Shown here: positions 43,632 through 54,634 of the stretch, piece after piece | Position numbering within the stretch: the first letter of the stretch is position 1 | Layout: each line of letters opens with the position of its first letter | Assembly: GCA_009760885.1 (NCBI GenBank) | Contig: CM019721.1 | Span: 16,354,196 to 16,418,195 of the forward strand | Origin: Achatina immaculata | Taxonomy: Eukaryota; Mollusca; Gastropoda; Stylommatophora; Achatinidae | Direction: 5' to 3' | Length of the DNA stretch: 64,000 nt | Notes under the pieces: model-generated | Databases searched by the model: none | The model's input: the letters and a program-made list of their open reading frames with translations, nothing else | What the model was told of the DNA's origin: nothing | Translations under genes and position numbers: made by a program

Positions 43632-44915
43632 CCGCTGTTGGCGAGATCTTCAGCTGCCGTGCATGGAGCGGTGCTCCTCCCGGCCAATGAAGAAATTTGC
43701 AAATGAGGTTGCCGCGCATCACTGCGGAAAAGGTGGTAGAAAGGATAAAGCGAAGCAAACAGTCAAATCACGGCACCTCTGGTCTGGAGATCGGCCACGT
43801 CCTGAGTGCAGTCATATCGGGTGAAATGCATGAACTGGCTTGTCCCAGAGGTTAAGACACTGCTGGCTTGACTCTTCAAATGCCACGCGTGGAGTGAGCT
43901 CCTCCCGGTTAAGGAAGTAAATGCGGAAAAGAAATAAAGGTTGCTGTGCGGCGCCGATGGGAAAAGGTGGTGGAAAGTGAAGTTTAACCGGTATGTCCAG
44001 TAGTATCGCTACGAGAGCTATACCACGGCACCTCTGCTCTAGAGGCCGCCCACGTCCGAAATACACCTACACTGGTGAAATATGCCTAAACTGGCACACA
44101 CCAGGGGTGGAACTTGATGGCTAGACATGTTATGCCACCTCCGCTCTAGAGGTCGGTAACGCCTGATAAACACCCATACTTGTGAATTTTGCCTAAACCG
44201 GCTCATACCAGGGGTGAATCTTGAAGGCTATGCATGTCACAGTACCTCTGCCCTAGAGGTCGGTCCCGTCCCAAACACGCCCATACTGGGAAATGCCTAA
44301 ACCGGCTCAACCCAGGGGTAGAAGTCACTAGTGGCGAGGATTCGTCCTGGACAAAAGCTCCATCCTGGTCACAACTAGGAAGGGTAGCGGCCACGACCAC
44401 AAAATGCTGAAGTCGGAGACACTGGACCAGGGAAGTCTAGATAGGCAACCACCTCTCACATGGCGGGGATGTCTGCGTATCCTAATCACACTGAGGTTTT
44501 CCAGTGAGAAAGTCCAACCCTGGACTGGATGGGCAACCACCTCTTACCCGGCGGTGATACACGGGTATCTCAAAACACGTCGAGGTTTTCCGGTGAGAAA
44601 GTCCAACTCTGGCCTGGGTGGGCTACCGCCTCTCACCCAGCGGGGATGCACTGATATCCTAAACACGTCGAGGTCTTCCGGTGAGAAAGTCCAACCCTAG
44701 ACAAAACTGGTGCAATTAAAACCACGGTGTCACGCAATCCCGCTTCCGAGACCCACCAAGAATACAGGCTAAAGCACTGTGATACTCTGAACCCCTTGTG
44801 GTCCTCTCGTGTGGTCTATTTTGGACCACACAGGGGACCACGGGACCTAATGAGGACCACAGGCGTGAATTCACAGTGCGGTTTTTGGTGGTAGAAGTGA
44901 ACGAAGAAGAAGAAG
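43632..44915 (+). mobile_element. structured repeat E, copy E4 (near full length)
   Basis: AAATTGGGAGG flanks both ends exactly (43621-43631 and 44916-44926), an 11-bp TSD, so the 1284-bp element is precisely bounded. Order of modules: two alpha units near 43655-43720 and 43868-43925 (CTTCA..TGCCRYGCRTGGAG, GCTCCTCCCGG). Four beta units follow at ~106-bp spacing (GGCACCTCTGCTCTAGAGG, CCTAAACTGG/CCGGCTCA, CAGGGGTG). Then a linker (GGAAGGGTAGCGGCCACGAC), three gamma units of 89 bp starting at 44443, 44532 and 44621, and a 3' module from about 44710 ending GTGAACGAAGAAGAAGAAG. No ORF is conserved between copies. Markedly more GC-rich than its surroundings. Confidence 0.88.
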
Positions 44916-44989
44916 AAATTGGGAGGGAGGGGTCTTTTTTTTTTAAAATGTCCACTCAAAATATAGCAGTATTTCTCTTGGCTAGCACA

Positions 44990-45065
44990 ATAATTAGTGT
45001 ATAAGTATACAACTATACACGAAGCACTGCAGTAAAGCTGTAATACCAGAATGTATAAAATAGGA
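44990..45065 (+). repeat. dispersed repeat M, copy 1
   Basis: AATTAGTGTATAAGTATACA then ACTATACACGAAGCACTGCA and GTAAAGCTGTAATACCAGAA recur, slightly diverged, at 47750-47810 and 47930-47965. Confidence 0.6.
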
Positions 45066-46134
45066 AAAAATTTTCCCTTGGCTAGGGGTTATAAGCAGGA
45101 TTTGGTATTTAGGAAATAATTAATAGTGAGTACCCTTGTTTGAAAGGTAGGTTGGTTGAGACAATTGAGCGGGGGGTCTTGTGATAAGCGTGCAGCATGG
45201 AGAAAACTGAATGGGTGGGGATAGTATAAATACCACTCACAATTAGTCAAAGGGGAGCCTTACTTGTTTGTTGTAGGAATAACTTTACTAGTTTGATGTA
45301 GATGAAGTCTTGTTAGGAAGAATTTTTAGTAGTGGTAGTTTTTTAGTAGTTAATTGGATGATTTAGATTTCCTTGTGATGGCTGAGGTAGTTCGGGTGGA
45401 ACGTTGTAAGTATGGTTTTATGTGTATAAGGACATTGTAAGGTTTTCGCCCATATGGCGTAGATTTCTCTCACACCGGGCATTGTCATTGTAATTTCTGT
45501 TCAGCCTGATGGCTACGTTTCCATCCTCATGAGTTTCACCCATCATTTTTTCCATCAATAAACGTGTGTTGCCTGAATTTATATAAACTACACCATTGGC
45601 TTTGTTGGAATTCTCATTGTTTGACAAGTTCTGTTATGTTGGAAGATTGCCAAGTTCAGTCAAGTTGTTGTATGAGTATTATTCTGTGGAGTTGGAAGCC
45701 TGGGAGTCTTGGATTTTCTTAGTGGGTAACATAGAAAATTAGGTGGTTTTTATAACACCAACAACAAGAAGAAATTTATAAGATGAAACTGAACTCCACA
45801 AGAAGATTTAATCAACGCAATAGAATATGGACTCTGCTAGGTACAGCCATTATATATATATAATATGGCCTCAGACCATATGACCATTTTAGTTGGTGCC
45901 TTAAATTACAAATAGTAATTTTATTATAAAAAGACAATGAACAATGTAGAGTTTGCCACACCTTTCTTGATATAAGAAAGATGGCCAGATTTTAGAAACA
46001 GAATCCTCTTGGATCGTGGAAACTAAACTATCACAGCCTCATTTCCTCCCCCACAACCATAATGAGCAACTACATCTGCTCAAAGAGAATGCCTCCTTAG
46101 TTCCTTCCCAACTTCTCAGAAAGCATATATACCC
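45066..46134. other. intergenic sequence between CENP-O and IF1
   Basis: No gene or element identified, apart from a TA-rich patch near 45852-45866. Confidence 0.35.
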
Positions 46135-46290
46135 ATTTTTATCTCTGTAGAATGAAGTTTGATAATAGACAAATGTCGTCCGCAAAGTCAAGGTCCTCCA
46201 GCAATGAAGTTCCTTGGTCTGAACTGAACACCAATAACTGACATGAGCAGTAACTCTATACATGCACTGAGAAAAAACAGATGGGAAAGA
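46135..46290 (-). pseudogene. tiny RTE palm-domain fragment
   Basis: Minus-strand frames near 46160-46210 decode to a decayed ELHCWRTLTLRTTFVYYQ, which in the neighbouring frame corresponds to LEDLDFADDICLLS. Only the YADD neighbourhood survives. Confidence 0.45.
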
Positions 46291-47103
46291 GCATTTTAAA
46301 AAAAATTTGTTTCAGAAAGGAGACATGTGATGGTTGATTCAGGTCAGCTGCAGCCGAATTTCAGTCAAAACACAAATACAAGGATTTTATTTTTGGAAAT
46401 CACTGTGTACTTGTTTTATTTTATGACATCGACAGTAGAGTCATGCAGACAACTATAAAAACACTTAAGTCCAATTAGGTAGTTTAAACTGTTTAATAGG
46501 TAACAAACATTTAAAAAAAAGAAAATTGTATTGAGGCAGAGTTCACATTTACTCAGTTTCAACTAATTTACATACCCATGAATAATGCGTGCGGTTGCAA
46601 TATATATATCTTTTTTTTTTTCTTTAAATACTACAGATGTATTTTTTTTGGGTATTTTCTGAGGTAAAAATAAAAGCATAACTCTCAGTTTTGTCATGCA
46701 AGGATTTAGAATCAAATCGGCTACTGATGCAAAATTTTAAACCATTGATAAAATATTTAATTTTCAAAAAATAAACCTGATCTATGAAATATCAAGATAG
46801 TGTCAGTTCAGTTAAATCATTTAAATTATTACAGCCAAATCCTGGTACTATGAAATGTGAATATGTTATGACTGTATCCAATGCTTCAGGATTCCCCAAA
46901 ACCTAATGGTAACTAGTTTAAGGTCCAGTCAGGAAGCTCACCAGTGATTAAATAATGAAATATTTATTCATCACTGGTAGCAAAGTAATCATAATTGAAG
47001 TAAAATTTCTTATTCCGAGCTTTAGGACTAAATATTTCTACATACAAGACTACAGTAAATTGGCCAGTGACGGACTATCTGATTCAAATTATCTCTGGAC
47101 AAT
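46291..47103. other. IF1 3' flank
   Basis: Presumed 3'UTR and intergenic sequence downstream of the IF1 stop (minus strand). T-runs and A-rich stretches only. Confidence 0.35.
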
Positions 47104-47178
47104 TTAGTCAGAATCACTGTCATCCTTTGTTCTCTTATGAATGCGCTCAATGTTCTTCTTGTGATGCTCAATTGCGTC
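47104..47178 (-). CDS. ATPIF1: ATPase inhibitor IF1-like, terminal exon
   Basis: Minus-strand acceptor TTTTATTTCAG precedes GACGCAATTGAG. The frame reads DAIEHHKKNIERIHKRTKDD then SDSD and stop (TAA 47106-47104). It is the end of the long C-terminal helix that dimerises IF1 as an antiparallel coiled coil (vertebrate pattern EIERHKQKIKML). The acidic DDSDSD end parallels the acidic vertebrate end. Splices in phase 0 from 51856. Confidence 0.82.
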   Translation of the reverse strand, partial: DAIEHHKKNIERIHKRTKDDSDSD

Positions 47179-47745
47179 CTGAAATAAAATTTTGACCATT
47201 CTGATTAAGCTCTCAATAGAATTTGTTTAAAACTTCTATCTCAATTTCTTTTGTTTAAATGGTCCATAAACCAGATTTAGTAAAAGTTTTTGCCAACAAC
47301 TCACAATAAATGGATGCTATGTGAAAACTACAAGAATTTAGTGATACTGACAGAGCAGATAGTGAGACAGATTCAATGATGGTGAAATATACCCAGAGTG
47401 AATTCTTCACAGTATGTTCATGCTCTAGCATGAAACAATGTAGTCTGTATAATGCAGTATGCCTTCATGGATATGATGGCTTATCAAAATTAATAAGGCT
47501 CAGCTATTCTGAATTCAGATAACTGTATGATGGACAGCTCAGAAAATGATAAAATGTCTGCATGCAATGCTTTGAAAGTTATAAAGACCATATTGGTAAA
47601 CCTAGGATAATATGTGAATCTGTTAAATAATCTACACAATATCTTGAAATAAGATTTTGAATAGCAGTCATATAAAAAAATAAATGTACCCACACCAAAA
47701 TCAGCCATAAAAATTACATGGAGAAAGATTTGGAAAAACATATAC

Positions 47746-47985
47746 AAATAATTAGTGTATACGTATATACAATTAAGTAAATTATACACGAAGCCACTGC
47801 AGTCAGTCAGTCATTCGCATGTCCCTTGCAGAACTTTGTCTCCCTAACAGCTCTCCTGTAGGCCATCCAAGAAGGTCTCTAAATTCTCATAACATTTAAT
47901 GTGTCCAAAATATTTAATATGGAAGGGCACTGTGTTAAAGCTGTGATAACAAAATGTATAAACTAGGGGGGAAAATGGGAACTGC
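47746..47985 (+). repeat. dispersed repeat M, copy 2, interrupted by a family A end
   Basis: The left part (TTAGTGTATACGTATATACA, GAAGCCACTGCAGTCA) and the right part (GTTAAAGCTGTGATAACAAA, ATGTATAAACTAGG) together match copy 1 at 44990-45065. Between them lies a family A 3' fragment. It sits in the last IF1 intron. Confidence 0.6.
47808..47922 (-). repeat. internally deleted family A 3' fragment
   Basis: GTCATTCGCATGTCCCTTGC then AGAACTTTGTCTCCCTAACA matches the A 3' end. After GTAGGCC the sequence jumps to CATCCAAGAAGGTCTCTAAA, ~140 bp further into the element, showing an internal deletion. Confidence 0.75.
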
Positions 47986-49087
47986 TTTATAAATTAATGA
48001 GCACACAGTTCTGCACCTTAATCATACAAATAGAATAAAATAAATGGAGCACTTGACTGTGACTTGTAAGAGGCTGTGTCCAGAAGAGCATGTGATGGAG
48101 TGTAGAGAATAAAAATAGAGACTGATAGGTGAGTCTTGTGAGGGATCATGGAAAGGGGAGAGAGGATATAATGGTAATCTAGCTGGAAGAAAGTGGGACA
48201 GGTGATTGTAGTTGGGATAGAGGGATTGTAATCTGATGCCATGAGGAGGTTCTGTTATAAATAAGAAAGGAATGGAACTTAGTGCAGAGGGAATATTTTC
48301 CACAATCATATTTCACAAAAATAACTAGAAATGTACATATCCATCAATTTTTTCAGTCAACAACCTTGAATGGGGAGGGGAGGAGAGGAGGAGATCTCGA
48401 GAGAACTCCCACATCACTGGAACTGACTGAAGGAAAAAAACCAGATCAATGTGCATGAATGATCTTTGGCCCTTCAGAGGAGTGCTTCCTGATAAGTCTG
48501 TGCTCACTGATGACTTTAAACTTATGCAACTGAAACTAACAATGGAGACAGTGCTAGGAGTGTACTGGACAGAATGTGGGAAAACAAAGAGTGAACAATG
48601 TAGCTGTGAGGAGGCTGCTGGAGCTAGGACCAATTAAAGGTGCTGGCAGGAAATGCTTTGTAAACAAACATTTGACAGGAACTATTAGAAAAAATATACT
48701 CTTGGATGGGGTTGTCCCGAATGAACTGAAACTAAGTTGGAACCTTTGTCACTAAACAGTGATGAACACAACTGTTTGCATTTGTTCCGTTTGGAAAACT
48801 GTTTCATCACTGTCAGGATATTCCCATTTCTGCTCTACCCCCATTTCAGTTACCACCTTAGAATAGGTGTCACAGGCAGCATAGACACTTCAACCTGCAC
48901 CCATTTCTGTGGTAGATTTTCTAGAGTTCTGTCTGGACAGTGGCCATCTAGCCTACTCTTTTTGTTATTTTCAACTAACATGGGATTTTTAATATGGGTG
49001 GCAATGCAGACAGATGTTTGGTCTTATTAGCTAGAAACCAAAAGTACAGGGAAATTTAAAGAAACTAGTGCTGACACAGATGGCCTA
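47986..49087. other. IF1 intron sequence, nothing recognised
   Basis: A moderately complex stretch without supported exons. Minus-strand open frames at 48022-48309 and 48325-48633 look like chance frames. Confidence 0.35.
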
Positions 49088-49150
49088 AAACTTCCTCTGA
49101 TGACCTAGGGAACTGTATTGTTCTGCTCTCTACAGCATTTTCCTGCATAC
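49088..49150 (-). repeat. ~65-bp module, third copy
   Basis: The complement of AAACTTCCTCTGATGACCTA, GGGAACTGTATTGTTCTGCT and CTCTACAGCATTTTCCTGCA corresponds to the modules at 18730 and 2530. Confidence 0.6.
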
Positions 49151-49283
49151 TGAGAAAGAACAGTCTTGGTCACATTAGAAATTATTTTTTTTACTTTCAC
49201 TAAACTAAAACCCTTAGATACAAATGAGGAACCATTTTTTCATTAAGTACAATATAGGTAGACTAATGAAGAACATGGCTTAA

Positions 49284-49960
49284 CTCTTCCTGTGCCACAG
49301 GAAGAAACGCGGACGTTCAGTTGGTGCCAGAGTAAAAGCGCGGGTCTTGATCTGTATATGGGGTATAGTTGTAAAATGGAATGGAAAACAGTATTTCCAT
49401 GTACTTATTATGTTTGAAAGTATAACTAAATGTATGAAAATTTCATAAATGCAGAGTTTTTTAGGAAAAAAGAAGTAATGTGGTGTTTTTAGACAATGAC
49501 TGTGCCCAGCTCACCATCGGCTAGGTCTAGATCTACACTACTTAATATCTGAGATGTCTAGATCTACTTGTCGATCTCATGATTCTATGTTGCATTTTCG
49601 CTAAATTAATGTCTGAAAGAACCTCCTAATTATTTCTCCAATTGTCTAAATATGTCTAGATCTACTTGGAATACTTCAAGAGAAGGGGGGGGGGGGTCAC
49701 AGGCCATGTCCATACCCCTATCTACACCATCAAAAATTGAAAATTTTCAATGTTTCTCTTCCTTTTTCTCGCTCGGCATCGCTCATAACTAAGGACTCTT
49801 TCACCATTTTGAAAAGTGTCACCGGAAACGAATGAAATATGTATAATCTAAATATTACACCGGTTGTTTTATTGAAACAAATGAATTGTCACTGTAACGA
49901 CTATGGCCTGCAACTCTGTAACTGGAAGTTCGCACTATAGTGACAATGGTATGGGATGAG
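49284..49960. mobile_element. TTAA-flanked MITE, older copy
   Basis: TTAA lies at both ends (49280-49283 and 49961-49964). The body is clearly related to the element at 52370-53068: both have GTTGTAAAATGGAATGGAAA, CAGTATTTCCATGTACTT, AGGTCTAGATCT and ATGTCCATACCCCTATCTAC in the same order. Its ends have diverged (CTCTTCCTGTGCC and complement of ATGGGATGAG). No transposase frame. Lies in the last IF1 intron. Confidence 0.75.
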
Positions 49961-50032
49961 TTAACAGCTGCTGCAAAAAAAAAATTAACAGTTGCTCAAC
50001 ATATTTCTTCACAACAGACTACAAGTTATATA

Positions 50033-51385
50033 CAGGGTGATTACAAATGAATGGAACAACTTATGTACTTATTACTTTCTCCATCATTCACTCAGAAATC
50101 AACACCAATCTCTCTCACAGATGCAGCAGCTTGTCTCAAGTTTTCAGCATCACCATAGAGCTGCTTCTGTAGGGGGCTGGGGTGTGTTCTTATTACAAAG
50201 AAACTATCTACTATAGAAAATGTGTGAGGCATCAATGGAAAGGATAACTCTCAAAGTTTACATCAGTACTTGTACATGCACACTCTTTCTTTCTCAAGCT
50301 CAGCAGTGCTGTTGTTGAAAAATGGTGAGCAACCAGGAGAAAGCGTACGCCGTGTTGGAACTAGCAAAGACAAATTCCATTACAGCGGCATTTCCACAAA
50401 TGTTCCGGTAAAGATCCACCAACTTGGACCAACATCTACCATTATCAGTTCGAAGAGACTGTTTCTGTGATTAAAAGAAAAAGCACTTGATGGCCATGTG
50501 TATCAGATGAGGATGTTGACAGAACCAGAGAAGTCCATGCACTAAGCTAGTCCTGAGCTGGAGCTGCAGCTACCCCAGACAACAGCATAGAAACCATATG
50601 ACAAGATCAAACATCATCAGTTCTATATAGAAATCCAAGCAGACAATGAAGATTATGTAGGCTGGTTACTTTTTCTCTGATGAAGCTACAATCTATTTAA
50701 GCAGGAAGGTGAATCACCATAACATGTGAATATGGTTCACACAGAACCCTCGTAGTGTTGGCATGTCTGATTCACCGAAGATCAATGGTGTGCGCCTTAT
50801 CACAAACAAAAATCTACAGCCCATTTTTCTTTGCTGAACTGGTCTAACCTATCTGTAGATGCTACAGCAGTTTCTAATTCCACAATTGCAGGACTCCAAC
50901 GACTACCTGTCGCAGCATGATGGTGCACCACCCCATTACTACAGTGAGGTCCAATGTGTTTTTTTTAATGAACATATGCCTCGCCACTGGATTGGTTGTG
51001 CTACTGCCAATAATCAGCCCTTTCACACTTGGCCACCCAGGTCACTTGACATTACTCCATGATTTTTTTCTATGGGGGTATGTGAAGTATGCTGTCTACA
51101 TGCCACCTCTACCACAAAATCTGTCAGTTACAATGACGTATTGTTACTGTCACCAAATCCATAGATGCAAACATGCTGGCCCTTGTATGACAAGAACTTG
51201 ACCATCACCTGGACATACATCACGTGACACAAAATTCCCACACTGAATGTTTGTTGCGACTTCTTGTAATGTAAGTAAACTCTTATGAGAGTTTTCCTCT
51301 CAAATAAACATGCTTCACACAATTTTCTACAACAGACGGCTTCTTTGTAATAAATAAAGTGTTCCATTCATTTATAATCACCCTG
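50033..51385 (+). mobile_element. degenerate Tc1/mariner-type transposon with TIRs
   Basis: CAGGGTGATTACAAATGAAT then GGAAC at the left mirrors the right end GTTCCATTCATTTATAATCA then CCCTG, and TA lies outside both (50031-50032 and 51386-51387). Length is 1353 bp. Broken plus frames read NQEKAYAVLELAKTNSITAA (N-terminus), YLSQHDGAPPHYYSEVQCVF (catalytic DGAPPH block) and NEHMPRHWIGC. WPPRSLDITP leads into DFFLWGYVKYAVY (final catalytic block, one frameshift). Many stops: non-autonomous. It lies in the last IF1 intron. Confidence 0.88.
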
Positions 51386-51855
51386 TATAAGGAAAATTAG
51401 CTGAAACAGCAACAAAAATAGATGACAAATAATCTATAAACTCTCAAGAAATTCAGTCAAATTTTCTCACTAACAAGACAATGCAAGCTAAGACATTTAT
51501 ACCGCAAGCTAAAAACTGGCTCAACAGACAACAGCTGAAAAGAAGCACAGACAGCACAATGGCATGCTAGCTGCACAATCTGGTTGGGAAAGGACTTGAC
51601 CAGACCTCAACCCTCTACAGCGAAGCAGAGTGCCAGAGACAAACTTGAATTTGTGAGAGAGATTATGTTATGACTGAACAAAACAATGAAGAAAACAGCT
51701 GCTGCAAGAGTACCCAACAAATAAGGAACAAATGAAATATGCTGTTGCAAAGTAAGTTTTATAGGAATGCCCTCAGACTGAAGAATGCTTTCATCGGGAT
51801 GTATTCAAAGTTCACCTGTAAATTTGTGTACACAAAGAATAAAAAATGCACTCAC

Positions 51856-51936
51856 CAAGTGCTGTCTGATCTGTGCCTCATGATGTGTTACTTCATCTTC
51901 TAGCATTTCCTTCATTTTATCAAACTGCTCTTTTTG
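51856..51936 (-). CDS. ATPIF1: ATPase inhibitor IF1-like, internal exon
   Basis: Acceptor TCTTTTCAG and donor GTGAGT enclose 27 codons in phase 0: QKEQFDKMKEMLEDEVTHHE then AQIRQHL. The vertebrate equivalent is [20 protein letters not shown]...I. It includes the His cluster region that in mammalian IF1 controls the pH-dependent switch between active dimer and inactive oligomer; here two adjacent His (THHEAQ) are kept. It is separated from the next exon by a ~4.7-kb intron full of DNA transposons. Confidence 0.84.
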
Positions 51937-52369
51937 CTGAAAAGAGAAAAATATTTTGTTCATATTATACGTGAGGAGAGGAAAAAGAAAAACCTACAAT
52001 AGTAACTCTGTCACTCATTCATTCATTTGCATGTCCCTTGTGGAACTTTGCCTTCCTAACAACACTCTTGTAGGCCTCTCGGTTGTGAGCAAGATGGCCT
52101 GTTGCTGATGCATCCATTTGCAGATCATCAACAATGTCTTGCCTTGGTCTTCCTCTTTTTTCCCATTATGTACCCTTCCAAGACGGTCTTCTCTAGATTA
52201 TCATGACGTTTAATGTGTCCAAAATATTTAAGTTTTCTCTCTTTAATCCTCTTTACTAGCCAGCCTTCTTCAATAGTAAGTCCTTTTTTTTGTGTCCATG
52301 ATATCTGAAGAACTCTTCTGTAGCATTTACATTCAAAGGCATTTATGTGTTTCTCAGCTGTTTTGTTAA

Positions 52370-53068
52370 CACTTTCCGTGCGGTTGGTCATTATAGTGAC
52401 ACTTTGGACGTGTTCTGGAGTGCGGGAGTAAAAACGCGGGTCTTGGTCTGTAAGGGGGTCTAGTTGTAAAATGGAATGGAAAACAGTATTTCCATGTACT
52501 TCTGTATACTTAATATGTTTCAAAGTATAGCTAAATGAATGAAAATTTCATAAATGCAGAGTTTTTTTTAGGAAAAAAGAAGTAATGTGATGTTTTTAGA
52601 CACTGATTGTGGCCAGCTCACCATCGGCGAGGTCTAGATCTGCACTATTTACCATCTGAGATGTGTAGATCTACTTGTCAATCTCGTATTGTGATTCTGT
52701 GTTGCATTCTCGCTGAATGAATGTCTGAACTAACCTAACTACTTCTCCAGTCGTCTAAATATGTCTAGATCTACTTAGAAAACATTCAAGAGCAGCGGGG
52801 TGGCCATAGGCTATGTCCATACCCCTATCTACATCATCAAAAATTGAAAAATTTCCATGCTTCTCGTCCTTTTTCTTGCTCGGCATCGCTTGTAACTAGG
52901 CACTCTTTCACCATTTTGAAAGTGTCACCGGAATTGCGGACGAAATATGTACAATCTAAATGTTACATCAATTGTTTTTATTGAAACAAACAACTGTCAC
53001 TATAATGACCATATGGTAGCTTCGGGATACTGGAAGTGTCACTATATCGACCAAACGCACGGAAAGTG
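52370..53068. mobile_element. TTAA-flanked, piggyBac-like MITE
   Basis: The TIR CACTTTCCGTGCGGTTGGTC at the left is mirrored by GACCAAACGCACGGAAAGTG at the right (one base difference), and TTAA lies at both sides (52366-52369 and 53069-53072). The element is 699 bp with no transposase. It split A7 at the TTAA within CACTTAACAAAACAGC, a site still whole in A2, A3, A4 and A6. TTAA targeting and exact duplication are the piggyBac superfamily hallmark; the family assignment is otherwise inferred. Confidence 0.88.
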
Positions 53069-53467
53069 TTAATTGTCCAGGTCTCACAGTTATCACAGGC
53101 ATATGTTGTGATGGGAAAGATGCATGCCCTTAAAAATCTTATTTTTGTGGTTCTGTCTGTTCCTCTCCATAGATTCTTTAGTTGTTTTACTTTCTGAAGA
53201 GTGATATATCTCCTCTTTTTAATTTCCCTCATTGTATCTCCATTATCAGTTAGTAATGATCCAAGCAAAACCTCCAATTTTTCCTCAATTATACATATTT
53301 CAGCTGCCTCATTTGTCTTGTCAATTGTCATCAATTTAGTTTTATTCACATTAAGATAGAGGTTTTGCTCTTCGCTGTTCTTACGGACTGACATAATTAG
53401 TTTTTCCATTCCTGTTTGTATTGTGGACAGTAAAACTGTGTCATCAGCATATCGAATCTCTGGTATT

Positions 53468-53701
53468 TCATAACATCCAACTGTACAATAGTAATGTTAA
53501 TTGTATCAAATGTGTTTGAAATCCCATTTTTTCCATTATTTCCCACACTTTCTGGTGTTGCACACAATCAAATGCCTTTGAGTAGTCTATAAAGGATAAA
53601 TATAGATTCACATTAAACTCTCTGCATTTCTCTATTATTAATCTTATATTGAATATATGATCTCTTGATCCTCTTCCTTGCCTGAAACCAGCTTGGACCA
53701 T
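53468..53701 (-). pseudogene. A7 reverse transcriptase, motif A segment
   Basis: The frame gives MVQAGFRQGRGSRDHIFNIR and YLSFIDYSKAFDCVQHQKVW, nearly identical to A2, then WML-stop where the deletion joins the YADD-side sequence. The upstream linker (53803-54054) reads NVICDEMGNTLTETEEILER then WKEYCRGMYE, the segment that precedes RT in this family. Confidence 0.85.
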
Positions 53702-54294
53702 ACTGACTTCTATTTTCTTACGAAGTCTACCTATTATGATTTTTAACAGAATTTTACTTGCATGACTAATCAGGGCAACAGTTCTGTACTTTGTGCATAA
53801 TTTCAGGTTACCCTTTTTTGGCAGTGGTATGAATACAGTTCTTTTCCATTCTTTTGGCCAAATACTTCCTCCAATAATAATTCACACTGTTGATTTCTGC
53901 ATTCACGGTCAGTTGTTTCATACATCCCTCTGCAATATTCTTTCCATCTTTCTAGAATTTCCTCTGTCTCTGTTAAGGTATTCCCCATCTCATCACAAAT
54001 TACATTTAGTTTAGGTGTGACATTTCTTGGCAATGTCTTCATTTCTTTAAACATTTCACTATCTCTTCCACACTTCTGATGTCCTTCTATTCTTTCACAA
54101 CAATCTTGTATGTATTATTTTTTGTCTTTTCTTATGTTTCTTTGTATTTCTTTTGTTAAAGATTTATAATCCTCCTTGTTGTTGTTTGTCACTTTCCATT
54201 GCGTCTTCATTTCTCTACGTTATAAAAATTTTATCAGTGTGCCTGCTGTAATCCATCCATTCTTTTGTGTTTTCTTTATTGGAACCATGTCTTT

Positions 54295-54492
54295 CTCTCT
54301 CTCTCTGAACCTTAAGTGCCCAGGGCACATGGGACTTCTGCAAGGGTTTCCCACAAATGCTTGTCCTTTGCCTTTCTTCTGCTCTTGCCCAGGTGTCATC
54401 TCCTCCTATTGCTCAATATCCTTTCTGTTGCTCTTCTCCATGTCTCTTTTGGGCTACCCTTACTTCTGTTCCCCTATGGTGTCCATCTTAGT
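54295..54492 (-). mobile_element. RTE 3' end C2 with GA tail inserted in A7
   Basis: AACCATGTCTTT is on both sides (54283-54294 and 54493-54504), a 12-bp TSD. The 198-bp insert is the complement of an RTE C-terminus ending in (GA)n (CTCTCT at 54295-54306), related to C1 and C3. Confidence 0.87.
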
Positions 54493-54634
54493 AACCATGT
54501 CTTTAGCTGTTAAGATATCTCTGGCCTGCATAGTCAATTCATCTGGTGTCATCTTCTCCTGTACATCCATTAGGATTTCAAAATGGTTCTTCACTTCCAT
54601 ACCGTATTGTTCTTGTATTTTTGTAATTTTTGTA

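Noticed and set aside
44203..44400. ORF reading MVVAATLPSCDQDGAF..., also present in E5 (62850-63053)
   Set aside because: It is antisense to the E element, and indels between copies are not multiples of three. Shared because the repeat is shared, not because it is coding.
44443..44710. CRISPR-like array (three 89-bp units)
   Set aside because: Eukaryotic context, units are tandem without unique spacers, and they lie inside a retroposed element.
45418..45627. Minus-strand ORF MSNNENSNKANGVVYINSGN...
   Set aside because: Polar low-complexity frame without homology or gene context that I can support.
48022..48633. Two minus-strand ORFs of ~100 codons
   Set aside because: No motifs, no splice context and Ser/Phe/Leu-rich composition typical of chance frames in AT/CT-rich DNA.
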